From: Colius striatus
Taxonomy: Eukaryota > Chordata > Aves > Coliiformes > Coliidae
Length of the DNA: 64,000 nucleotides
Assembly (NCBI RefSeq): GCF_028858725.1
Contig: NC_084767.1
Location: forward strand, 20,599,895 to 20,663,894
Direction: 5' to 3'
Positions 42,629-55,000 of this stretch are shown here, in pieces (the first letter of the stretch is position 1; every line of letters starts with the position of its first letter). Made by a program: the position numbers and the translations under genes. Below the pieces are notes generated by a model, which was not told the DNA's origin, did not search any database, and was given only the letters and a program-made list of their open reading frames with translations.

Positions 42629-43513
42629 CATAGAATCACGGAATGGTTTGAATTGGAAGGGACCTTAAAGATCATCTAGTTTCACCCCCCTACCACAGGC
42701 AGGGACACCGTCCACCAGACCAGGTTGCCCCAAGCTCCATCCAACCTGCCCTTGAACACTGCCAGGGATGGGGCAGCCTGTGTCAGGGCCTCACTGTCCC
42801 CAGTATAAAAAAATTAATCTAATCTAAGACTACACTTGTTATGTTTAAAACCATTACTGCTCATCCTATCACTATGCTCCGCAATAAAGACTCCTCCCCA
42901 TCTTTCCTGTAAGCTTCCTTTAAGTACTGGAAGGCTGCTCTTCTTTAGGTTAAACAACCCCAACTGTCTCAGCCTGTGCTCACAGACAAGGTGCTCAAGC
43001 CTCCTGATAATCATTGTGGCCCTCCTTTAGACCCACTCAAGCAGGGCCATGTCGCTGTGATGTTGGAGGCCTCAGGGCTGAACACAGCACTCCAGTTGAG
43101 GTCTCACCAGAACACAGGAGCAGAGGGGCATAATTGCCTCTCTTGACCTGCTGGTCATGCTTTTTTTTCATGCAGTTCAGGAAATAGTTGGCTTTTGGGG
43201 CTGCGAGTGCACGTTGCCAGCTCATGTCGAGTTTTTTATCCACCAGCACCTTCAAGTTGTTTTCTGCAGGGTTATTCTCAGTCCTCTCATTGGCTAGCCT
43301 GTATCCATGTTTGAGATTGCCCTTACCCAGCTCGAGGACACCTTGCACTTTGCCTTGTTGAACTTTATGAGGTTTGCACAGCCTACCTCCCTAGCCTGTC
43401 AAGGTCCCTCTGGATGGCATCCCTTCCTTCTGGATTATCAACCACACCACATAGCTTGGTGTTAGCAAACTTGCCGAGGGTGCACTCAATCACATAGTCC
43501 ACATCCCCAGGAT
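42629..43513 (-). mobile_element. CR1 LINE 3' fragment, about 0.9 kb
   Basis: Reversed tail TCATAGAATCACGGAATGGTTTGAATTGGAAGGGACC, then GGGCAGCCTGTGTCAGGGCCTCAC, the ORF2 C-terminal region, and CACACCACATAGCTTGGTG...CACATAGTCCACATCCCC at its 5' limit. Frames are broken. The TTTGAATTGG tail form marks a subfamily distinct from the ATGGTAGAGGTTGG copies. Confidence 0.9.
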
Positions 43514-45147
43514 TTTTAATTGGGACTTAAAAAAAATATTGTCAGTCAACCTTTGTGAAGCCTTTTCTGTTTATCACTTATATAAACATTTTCACCTATT
43601 CCCACCAGTTAGAATTCTTTGATAAATCACAGTTCCCTTGTCCCAGTAAAGACCTTGACTTTGGTAGTTAAGTATTTGGATACTTCAGCCTCACTAAGTA
43701 TATTTGAGCTTCTTCTTCTTCCAGCTGACCTTTTGCTATCTCTATCTGCAAGTAAGACCACTTGCAGTCTCTAATAAAAGGAACAAAGCTACATGGTCTC
43801 TGTAATAACTGAATTATCCAATTAGTTGACCACAGTGTGTCAGGAAGCAGCAAGGGCTTGCTGCTGTGGGAAGGAAGGCAAGCCAGGAGCAAAGAGTGAC
43901 GACAATTTCACAAATGATCTCATTCATATCCTCAGGTTTGCATGGAATAATTACAAAAGTGCTTGCAAAAATCATCAAGATCCAATGTTGCTGTAGAAAT
44001 GCTGGTTCTAAAGGTGCTAAGGAGCACAAAACAAGACACTGATCACTGGCGACGTATGCTAAGAAAAGTCAGAAGAGATAGCTATACACCTAGGCTACAA
44101 TTCAGAACAGTAGACTTGGAAAGCTCCTAAAAGGCAAAGAACGGAGTGCAGAAAATCAGGTAACATACTGAGATTATCAGTGAAACCGCATATGGATAGT
44201 CCAGGAACGGGCAAGGGCCAGTTGTAATTCTGGAAACAGCAAGTTCTGCAGTGTATCAGGTAGAAATACTAAAAGAAAGTCTAAAATAATCTTGGAATAA
44301 GCAATTCCACTAATAGGGCTAAAGTTTGGAAAGAGTTCAAAAAATGTAACAATCAAATGGGTCTTTTTGGTTTCTTTTACAGGGTGATATCCTCCAAAGG
44401 GCAACAGCTTGAAAAGAAGTAGCTAGGCCCTTTAATAGTTTGTTGATTTCAGTAATGTCCTTTCAAGCAAGTGTGTTAAGTACAAAAAGCCTGTAGGAGG
44501 GATGACTGATGAATAGTGGAGTACTGTGACTGAACCAGGACAGGAGAACACATACATGCCTAGAAACCAATTTGATTTCAAAATTTAAGCCCATTATGCA
44601 CACTTTTGATTGGTAAATGTGACTGATATAAAAACATCATCTGCTTTAAAGAGATCTGCCAATGTAGTAACAAAATAGAACATTTTAAAGGCATTTTTCT
44701 CCCACACAAACTCTCACAAAGTCTTCAGAAACTAATGTTAACAGTTCTCCATAAGACTGACTTTTCTAGAAAACATGGAGAGTTTGAATGTGTTTCTTCA
44801 ATGCCTCAGTTAGCAGAATATTCTCACAGGTTTAGTGACAATTTATCCTAAATACAAAGCTTATTTCTTTCACCAGAAGGGAAAGACAGAACTAGTAGAT
44901 TTGTTTTGCTGCATAAACAGTTTAATTTATGTTATAAGAACTTGTGGCATAAGAATGGATCAATTGTCATTACTAACTACTGATCTTTATAGGTAGGTCA
45001 CTGGTGTTTGTAACAAGAGTCGACACATTATTTACATATTATATAAGACAAAAAAGCTAGTAGACTGGCTTAGAATTCTAAATATAGTAACAGGCCATAT
45101 TAAAAAAAAAAAGGAGTGAGGTCCCATTACATCTTCAGTTTTAAGAC
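43514..45147. other. Intergenic sequence
   Basis: AT-rich unique DNA; no feature recognised. Confidence 0.45.
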
Positions 45148-45786
45148 TGAGCCAGCATTGTGCCCTCATGGCCAAGAAGGCCAATGGCATCCTGGGATGC
45201 ATCAAGAAGAGTGTGGCCAGCAGGTTGAGAGAGGTTCTGCTCCCCCTCTACTCTGCCCTAGTGATGTCTCATCTGGAGTCCTGTGTCCAGTTCTGGGCTC
45301 CCCAGCTCAAGAGGGACAGGGAAGTGCTGGAGAGAGTCCAGCACAGGGCCAAGATGGTCAGGAGACTGGAGCATCTTTCATATGAGGAAAGATGGGGGAC
45401 CTGGGGGTGCTTAGTCTAGAAAAGAGACTCAGGGAGCATCTTATTAATATTTACAAATATCTAAGTGGTGGGTGTCAGGAGGTTGGGACGTCCCTTTTTT
45501 CTATTGTGTCCAGTAACAGGACAAGGGGTAATGGGATGAAGCTGGAACACAGAAAGTTCCATTTAAACATAAGAAAAAACTATTTCACTGTGAGGGTGAG
45601 GGAGCCCTGGCACAGGCTGCCCAGAGGCGTTGTGGAGTCTCCTTCCTTGGAGGTCTTCAAGACCTGCCTGGACATGTTCCTATGCGACCTGATCTAGGTC
45701 ACCCTGCTTCTGCAGGGGGGATTGGACTGGATGATCTCTGGAGGTCCCTTCCAACCCCTACCATTCTATGATTCTATGATTCTAAG
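45148..45786 (+). mobile_element. CR1 LINE 3' fragment with long residual RT frames
   Basis: It starts GAGCCAGCATTGTGCCCTCATGGCC and ends CCATTCTATGATTCTATGATTCTA, a full microsatellite tail. Two overlapping frames (45,168-45,419 and 45,392-45,697) together cover the C terminus seen intact at 4.1 kb. A small deletion near 45,395-45,425 puts them out of frame. A run of A's lies just upstream. It belongs to the same young subfamily as the 4.1-, 15.4- and 63.4-kb copies. Confidence 0.93.
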
Positions 45787-47545
45787 ACAGTAGGTAACCT
45801 CTACTGATGTGTAGCTTTCTCCTTATTCTTAACAAATCACTCCCACCTTGTGCAACAGACTTCCTTACCAACAAGGACTGACACAACTCCAGAGCTACCA
45901 TAATATAGCAGACACGGCCACTGGCACACATTCATCAAACACACACACTTCTGAACTTAGTGTTAAGTGCTATTATTTAACCAGGGGTAGGGGAAACAAA
46001 ATGATGAACTTGTAGTCTTCACAACCCCACCTAGACACAATTGCTCAACCCTACTGCATCTTTTACAGATTTCAAGTAGGTGTATCTGCAAGAAGTATCC
46101 TCCACATAAAGGAAACCAAGTTTCACTGATGATTCACAAAATGATAAAAGCTTCTTTGAAACTCAGCAGGTAAGGTGCAATGTATGGGATCAATGACATT
46201 CTGCAGTTTAGTTCTGGTGAACATTCCACCCAGCTTCCCACAATGACATCTGAATACTGGGTTTAACACAGGACCTTTGTAATCACCACAGCTTGGACAA
46301 TCTTCATTAAAAAACATTCAGTTAGAAGTTGGACAAGTTTCTCCTAAGGAAATCTTCAGACTATTACAAAACTCAGTGGGAGGTTCCACTACTGGATAGC
46401 CCTAAGGAAACTGGAGCTTGCTTAGCATAAACATCTGCAGATTATTCACAATGGCAGATTATCCATAACACATGAATATATTCATAGTTGATGATTTTTA
46501 ATTCATAATCCAAACTATATACAAACTTTAAGTACTTTTTAAAAGACCTCCAGGTTATATCAACTTTACAAGTTGTAGCTGAATAGTGCTGAGACATTTG
46601 GCTGGTTGTCTGAGATCATAGGTTAAAGTAATGGTGGTTCTTCACAAGTCAAGGGAGAGGGGGAGAGAAGGTGATGACAGGTGATGGCAGGCAGAAAAGC
46701 TACCAACTGCTGATTAGCTACCTTTATCTGCCTGAGGCTTATAAATTTATCATCGTGGAGGGTTCTGCACTTTTATTAACTGAACAACATTGCTACCTGT
46801 TTTTTATATAACTGTGCTCCTTACTCTGTGTAAAGATATTTGTGTTGCAAGAGCAACCCTAATTGGGACTAGCCAGCAAATAGGAGAAACCCAAGAACTA
46901 CAAGATAGCCTGGGTTCAGGCTTGAGACTGAACAAGATAGACAAGGCCTAGACAAGGATACCAAAGAGATTTAAGGTCATAGGCAGAGACTGGAAAGACC
47001 AAAGAATGTGAATATGCACTTGAGCTATGTCACTAAAAGCATACACATACATTCCACTAGGAAACTTTGAACAATCAGGAACAGGATGATCAAGCCACTT
47101 CTACAATTTGTTTTAATTTAGTGCATCTAAGGACACTGTTCTCTTATGCATGTTAATCTGTTCATTTGTTGTCATGTCTGTAGTAGGTGGGCAGATGTGT
47201 GTATCTTTGACATGTAGCCTTACTCCTGGCTGGATGTGTAAACAGGGACAAGCAGCAGCCCTGCAGGAGTAGAGTCTGCTGCACCACACTGTCCACGAGA
47301 TGGGACAATCCTTCACAAAATGATCCACTATGGTTCACCCAACTCCAGTTGCTACAATACACATGAAGACTAGAACATAAAGCAGCCCAAAGCCAGTAAT
47401 TTAATCATTAGTTTTAATTTTAGGCTGCTTTTCTACTGCAAGCCAACGTCTGTCAGATCCACAGATGGAAGGGCAAACAGCTGTCACACGTGGCTACTTG
47501 GAATGACTCTGACACCTCTCAGCCCTTCAATGTAGACAGGCGCAG
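45787..47545. other. Intergenic sequence
   Basis: Unique DNA between a CR1 and an LTR; nothing recognised apart from short random frames. Confidence 0.45.
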
Positions 47546-48493
47546 TGGGCTTGTATGGCCAGGCTGTGATAGCACAGGGGGCTTCAGGGGGAATCTGCTA
47601 GAAATTTCCTCTGTATCTGATAGGGCCAATGCCAGTTCTGAGATAAAGCCACTGCTGGCCAAGGCTGAGCCAATTAGCAATGGAGGTAATGCCTCTGTGA
47701 TTAACAGATTTGAGAAGGGGAAGAAAGTTACTACACAGGTGCAAAAACTGCAGCAGAAAAGGGGAGCAGGAATGTGAGAACATCTGCTCTACAGATATCA
47801 AGTGAAGAAAGAGAGATGAGGTGCCCAGGCCCCACACCCATGCAGGGGTATGCCAAAGTAGGCTGTGATCATGTGGGAAGCCCAAGAGGCAAGGGCTGTG
47901 AACATGTGAAGAGAAGCCAATGACACCTCAGGTTTGCTGTCAGGACTTGTGAGCCTGTCAGGGACCCACAGTGGAGCAGTTAATTCCTGACAGACTGTTT
48001 TCCCAGAGGAAGAGATCGACACTGGGGCAGGTTGTGAAGCCCATGGGAAGGACCCACGTTGGAGTTTATGGAGGACTCTCTCGTTGGGGGAGGGACTCTA
48101 CACAGCTGTGGGAAGTGTGAGAAGTCCTCCCCCTGAGAGGAAGCAGGAGCAAGACCATGTGTGAACTGACCATAACCCTGGTCCCCAGCCCTCTGTGCCC
48201 CTGGGGCAGGAGGAGGTAGAGACCTGAGAAGAAGGGAGAGGGGGAGGTGTTTTAAGGTTCAGGTTTTATTTCTCCTTTCCCTACTGTGTTTTTATTGTTA
48301 ATAAATCAAACCATTTCTCCCGAAGTTGAGTCTGTTTTGCCCATGACAGTCATTGCTGAGTCCTCACGCTGTCCTTATCTTTACTCACAAGCTTTTTGTT
48401 ATATTTTCTCTCCCCTGCCCAGCTGAGGAAAGGGAGTGATAAAAAGGCTTTGGTGGGTTCCTGGCACATAGCCAACGTTAAACCACCCAAACA
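47546..48493 (-). mobile_element. Endogenous retrovirus LTR, minus orientation, downstream of CDC23
   Basis: About 0.95 kb. On the minus strand it opens TGTTTGGGTGGTTTAACG, followed by the ATGTGCCAGG/AACCCACCAAAGCC block, GGCAAAACAGACTCAACTTC, TTTGATTTATTAACAATAAAAAC, a long CT-rich body, GGCTCAGCCTTGGCCAGCAG and a GCCATACAAGCCCA end. These are landmarks of a widespread neoavian LTR type. It carries AATAAA near 48,292 in the CDC23 sense direction. No internal genes flank it, so it is a solo LTR. The 95-codon frame at 47,490-47,777 is incidental. Confidence 0.75.
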
Positions 48494-49001
48494 CGGCACC
48501 TATATTTAAGTGCTTGCATCTAATCCTTTGGTGGAACATCTTCTGTGTAGCTCTAGACAAACAAAAGTCCTTAAGGAGGCAGGCAGATAAGTTTCATGCG
48601 TAGACAGCAGTGATACCACCAAGAGGTCATCCAGAGACGTTCAGTAAAGACCAGAGGTAATACGGCAGAAACAAATTTCAAATATATTTTAACTCAAGCA
48701 GACAAGCTCTTCATAATCCCTCAGTTAGTAGTCCTCTGTGCTGGAACATGTCTGCCCTCTGGAACATGGAATGACTTGGTGAGAAGTACAGCAGGCTCTC
48801 ACAACGCAGCATAGGCACTTTCACAGAGGCTGCACCTTTGCCCATTGGAGCACATCTGTCTTCAGCTGTGGGCTCTCGTGACTCCTACCCTTCAAGTGAA
48901 GGCAACAATGAAAGTAGAAATTTCACTGGAAAGAAATAAGTGGTTGGAAGCCCCATCTGCAATGTCACATTCGATGCACAGGTTATAAGTATCAGCATTG
49001 T
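48494..49001 (-). other. CDC23: CDC23 3' UTR and downstream sequence
   Basis: Past the CDC23 stop codon there is unique sequence without a canonical AATAAA on the minus strand until the LTR at 47,546-48,493, which has one near 48,292. A weak variant (AATATA, near 48,682) lies earlier. The true 3' end is therefore not settled by sequence. No coding potential is seen. Confidence 0.5.
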
Positions 49002-52000
49002 TCATGGTGTTACAGAAGACAGATTTAGTGGGGAGACATGACGTGTGGGAGTGTTGTTGGCTGACAATGATGCAGGGAGGAAAAAGGGAGCAGCAATCTC
49101 TGTGGATGACGTTTCTCCTTGGTTGCGAAGCTGTAGGATCTGTCGCAGCAGGGCCTTCCCTTCTTCTCTAGTCTGCAAACAATAATAGAACAATACACCT
49201 ATGGATGGGTGGCTTCTGGGTGAAATTCAGTATGTAAGCAGTCTTTCCTTCTTTACTCACCTGATTTGCATGTTACTTGGGTATTTCAGACACCAGCCAC
49301 TGATGCTATGCAATATTCCAGCAAAAAACAGACTAGAGAAGCTTCAAATAAGCTGAACGCCAACAGCTTTAAGGACAGGCCAAACACCTTGCACTCATGG
49401 CTACTGTCTATCACTAGGCTGAAGTTAAAAAATTGTCCACTTACAGAACATCTACATACAGTCACATATAAACCCAAGTGCTATTATATCCTCTGCACTG
49501 TCTACACACAGAAGATAAGAAAACAGTTATGTGACTGCCATCACTATATAGTGTGGGAGTTTGTGACCATTTAACTGCTTCCTCACCACAAAGACTTTCA
49601 ACAGTCTTAAGACTGACATGTGGAGCCTCAAATTCTTTTATTTAGTGAAGACCAATAATATATGGTTCAGTTTTACTATGTTGTCCTGGTTTTGGCTGGG
49701 ACAGAGTCAATTTTCCTCCTAGTAGCTGCTACAGGACTATGTTTTGGTTTTACCCTGAACACAATGTTGACGAGAAGGATGTTTTTGTTATTGCTAAACA
49801 GTGCTCACACAGCAACAAGGCCATTTCTACTTCTCAACCTGCCTGACAGTGAGTGGACTGGGGGGATGAAGTCAATGTGTGCAAAGAAGCTGGAAAGGAG
49901 CATGGCCAGGAGGGCTGACCCAAACTAGCCAAAAGGCTATTGCATACCATAGGACATCATGCCCAGTACAGAAACTGGCAGGAGTAGCCAGGGGGGGGCA
50001 GATGGCTGCACTGGGCATCACTAGGGTTTACTTTGTTTTTTTTTTTTTCTTTCTTTACTACTATTATTATATTTCATTCTTACTGTTATTCTATTTTAAT
50101 TTAGTAATTATACTTGTTCTTATCTTAATTCACAAGTCTTGATTTTTCTTTTTCCCTCATCCTAGGGACGTGGGGAGGGGGAGTGACCACACAGGGTTTT
50201 GTTGCCAGCATGTACATCGTGTTCCATGACTGTATTCAACCATGAGCAGCATTAGTTATCTGGTATACAACATCATCACCAAGGATGTGACCTGCATGCT
50301 GGACAGCCTTCATTCCTTCTGCTCTAAAAGGAAGCAAGACCAAGGCCATAGATCTAAGAATGAACACCAAAGACTCTGCAACTACTCACATCATTGAATG
50401 CACAGCATTTCTGAGCACATGCTGAAGCTTCATCCCAGAGCTTACACTTGAAGTAGTATTGGGCCAGGTAACGGAAGGCAGTGCTGACCTCCAGGTGCTC
50501 CACAACCTCCTACAGCAAGGGAGGTAAAAACCTTCATCTGTAAGTGTTTTCCAAAGTAGTTCTATGTCATGTTTACTTCTCCTTTTATTCCCAAAACATC
50601 ATCTTACCCCACAGGAATAGACATCCTGGATGTATTTGATGTAGCACTGAGCTGCTTGTTCAGATTCATTCAGCTGTTCATGTAGCCTAGAAAAGAATTA
50701 AAATGGGCCACTGAAATATGACTGCACTGTCAAAGACCTTCTTGGTCTATGAGAAAGTCTACCTACTTAACTTGACCTGGACTAAAGACAGGTCTTTTTC
50801 TTCAGAATCTACATGACATGCCCCATGTACTGCCTCCCATGGAAAAGGATGATCCAGCTTGACATTTTTATTACCAGGAAGGGAGCCAGTCAGATACTAA
50901 CTGCTAGAAGCAGTTACAACCAAAGCAGGGACCTTTGCTTATTCTGTTACATTTTAAAGCTTTTGACAGACCTTTGCCATCCTGTTCTAACTGGCTATTT
51001 CCTCCCTATATACCAAAAGTCTTTGTACAGCAGCTTCACCTGTCACTTGCCCTTTTCTCCTCCCTTCACTTTTTCCACTTTGTATTACTTTATCCCCACC
51101 AAAAGTTAGTGCTGATACCAGAGTGTTCCCATTGACTTAACATTAGATCCTTTCCCAGTGTCACAACCACATACTAGGGAAATTGTAAAAAAAATGCCAT
51201 TGATCTCCAATTTTGTACATCATCTGCCATCATAGATTGAAACTTGAAGCAATACAACAAATCCAATTGCCAACACTGTCTGCTCAAATCACTTCAGGAT
51301 TCAGAGGTCCCTTGCAACTCACATAATGCTATGATTCCTTCTAGTTACCCTGAAGGAAAATTAAAGCTAAAAAGCTGCACACCAGAATTTGCAGTCACTA
51401 CAAACCTTACGATATCGGTCATTACACAGCTTCCAAAATAATACTTAACAGCAATTCCACTTGTTTTACCTAATGATAAAATACTAAATGTATCAAAGCA
51501 CTAGTTGCATTTAACACAGTAGTGATGAATGATAACACATACTCACTTTGCTAGTTTCACTAGCGCCATTTTCTCCACATCTCCTACAGCATAAGCTCGC
51601 CAATAGCACTGTCAAGGAAGAAAAGTCAGTCAAGATGACCACAAAAATTACTTCAAGCAAGCAAGTTTGAAACAGAAAACTATGTGGCTTTCCAGCAAAG
51701 AAGCATGTATCGTCTGTAGATGACTTTATTTATCAGTTTCTCTAGTTACACTGCAGCAGAACTTGCCCATTTGTAACCACCATAAAAATGGTTTCAGTAA
51801 GCCTCTAACAGCACTCTGTATGCATTGCCAGCAGCTCCAGCTATACAACTTTGCTGTGACTCCACCTAGTGTTCTGGGAGGCATCCCTATGTCTTATTCC
51901 ACACATCTTTTCTCACCTTTTTAGCTTCCACCAACTGATTGAGTTTCTCATAGCATTCTCCTAGTGCAACCAGCATACGAGAATCATTTGGTCTGTAAAA

Positions 52001-55000
52001 GAGCAATTTCCTAAATGTAGTTTAACAGTCAGACAGCTGATCTCAGGGTAAGGAGGACACACACACACACACACACAAATCTATGCCTGGAAGTGTCTGT
52101 AATCCTCCCTTGCATAAAATGTTACTTATACGTTACTGACCACTGTTCCTCAGCATTTAACTGACAAAGCCTTTGTTAGTAGCTAACTAATATAATCAGG
52201 GAATCATTTTGGTTGGAAAAGACCTTTAAGATCTTGGAGTCCAACCACTGACCTCACACTGCTAAGCCCATCACTAACCCTTGTCCCTCAGCACCTTATC
52301 TATGCATGTTTTAAATATCTCCAGCAATGGGGATTCCACCACCTCCCTGGGCAGCCTGTGCAAGTGTCAAACAACCCTCTCAGGGAAAAAGTTCTTCCTA
52401 ATCACCAATCTCAGCCTACCCTGGTGCAACCTGAGGCCATTTCCTTTTGTCCTATCACTCATTACTTAGGAGCAGAAACCAACTTCCACCTCACTACAAC
52501 CTCCTGTCAGGGAGTTGCAGAGAGCAAGAAGGTCTCCCCTCAGTCTCTTCTCCAGATTGAACACCCCCAGGTCCCTCAGCTGCTCCTCAGAAGACTTGAA
52601 CTTCCCCAGCTCCAGTGCTTGTCTCTGCAGACACTTGTCCCTCTAGGAGTGAGGGTCACAACACTGAACACAGCACTTGAGGTGCAGCCTCACCAGCACA
52701 GAAGAAAACTAAAATTCACATAACACTACTGTTGCTCTCCCTCTTCCAACTTAATTTCTGTGTATAAATTCCTTCACGAGTAGCAACCACATAAGAATAA
52801 ACACCAAAACCATAGCTCTGTTCTTACCTGAGCTGGTGGGCCCGTCGGTAGTAATAGAGACAGTAAAATGGCATTTTGAGGATTTCATAGGTTTGTCCCA
52901 AGCCATACCATGCTCTGTAGTCCCTTTTGTTCACCTCTATTGCATGCCTGTCAAAGAAAAGAAGATGAACTACTCAGAATACAGTCTGGACAAAACCAAG
53001 ACAGAATTTAGCAAAAGACTAACAAAGATTGAAGATTCTACTTCAATCCTTACATACGCAGACTCAAACGCCCTTTTGCACAGTAGATGAGCGATACCTA
53101 TAAGCCTGGATAGCTGCAGATGTGTTCTTCATTTCCATATACTCGTGTCCCATAAGAGTCCACGCTCCCAGATAACGAGGATTCAGTTTCAAGGCCCTCT
53201 GGAAATAGAGTGCTGCTTTTTCATGCTGGGAGCGCAAGCTGTAATAATTTCCTAAAGTGAAAGTTACAGTATTGACAGATTTTTTTAAGAAAAAAACTCC
53301 AACTAACCAACCAAAAAAGTAGAGGAGTAGAAGAAGGACAAAAGAGCTATTATCTGCTAATTGAGTCCTACTAAAGGCAGATCTAGCAAGAGTCTGTTCT
53401 CTGGTGTTCTGGCCAATCTTTTTCCAGTTGTATTAATCAATTAAGACCTTCAAACTTATGTTATGACCTTACAAATTAATTTCCCAGTCCTGACACACAA
53501 TTATTTACCTTGGAGTTGCAAGACTACAAAAGGATTATCATAGCTACATGGGTCTTTGTAATAATTTCTTCCACTCCTTTCTGATAGCATTACTGCAGGT
53601 CTTTCAGAGGGAGGTGAGGGAAAGGGGTATTCTGTCATTTGGTCTACTTTTTAGGCTGCCCAAATCCACTGTCACCAGGTGGCATTGGCAGCCTTGCAAG
53701 CTGATTGTTTTCACAAGTGTTTCTAACATTTCATTGCACATTGCAGACAGCACAATAAGAACACATGAAAGAGCTGGCTCTCACCAATTACACAGCAGGT
53801 CTCAACACGATACTTGTCTATCTCACAGAGATTGTGAGCCAGGTAGCTCAACTCAGGCTTCATGCTCTGGTGAAATAAGTGAGAGTGATGAGAAAAGGAG
53901 CATGTTAACAGTTTCCAAGAAAACCTAAGCAGTTAGCACCGGGTACACTGCATCCATTTCACATGAAGCTGCAAAGCAGAAGGTGAAAGCACGTTTTCAG
54001 AGAGGGCAGACAGCACCAGCTGCTTTGCTAGTGTTTAACATACCTCTGACAAATATTATCATTACAGATGGGCAATTAGAAAGAGTGCTTACCCTTACAT
54101 ATAGCAAGTTGGAGAAAGTGTCCATGTTTTCTATCCTGTAAGGATCTTGTTTCCTTAGCTCATTAAAGATGGATAAGGCTTTGTCAATATCTGAAGAAAG
54201 AACAACGGATGGGAGAACAAGAACTACAAATGCCAAGGCCGCATTAAGAGGCTTATTCCTACTAGCATTAAGTATCACTGACCTCGGATATTGTGGTAGG
54301 CAACTGCAATCTGAGAGATGATGTAGGTGCTTTTGGAAAATCCTGCATCAATGAGACTCTGATACTTCTGCAGAGCCTCCTCTATCAGCTGCAGCTCTGT
54401 ATAAATGTGTGCAAGAAAAAACTCTTTCATCCATGTATCTGGCAAGGACAGGAACTTCAACTAGCAAGAACCAAAGAAGAGGAGGAAGAGATGACAATCA
54501 GTAGTATTCGAAGAGCCACCTGAGGCAAAGAATCCATTATCTTCCCTCCCATGATTTAGCAGATGGTCTCGAGGTAGGAGGCTTTCCTGCCATCGCTTTC
54601 TGAAACCATAACACCAGCTACAAAAGAGCAGTATTAGGACCAAGAATTAATATAAGGTTCTTCTGAAGGACAGACTAAATAGTGCCTATAAATTGAGTAG
54701 AAATTGAAACAGGAAGAGAGCATTACGACATCCAGTCTAAAAAACAGTACAATATGGACCATGTCATTCTACTTAGTCACTCCCAATCTATTCTCACACT
54801 GCTGAAATCAGAAGAGCTGAAACCATTTCATTTGGCCAATCAGTGAAGAAATTGTCTTCAAACCTGACAGCACCTCACTTCTGCTTCAGTCACCAGCCCT
54901 ATTTCTCCAGTAAACCCAGAAGTCCTCCAAAGGACAGTACTTTCCTCTAACATTGATGCCCTATCACTATTTTTGATGAGCCAAGGGAACAGAATCCAAA

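Noticed and set aside
47490..47777. 95-codon plus-strand frame
   Set aside because: It is antisense to an LTR end and crosses its boundary; no conserved motif.
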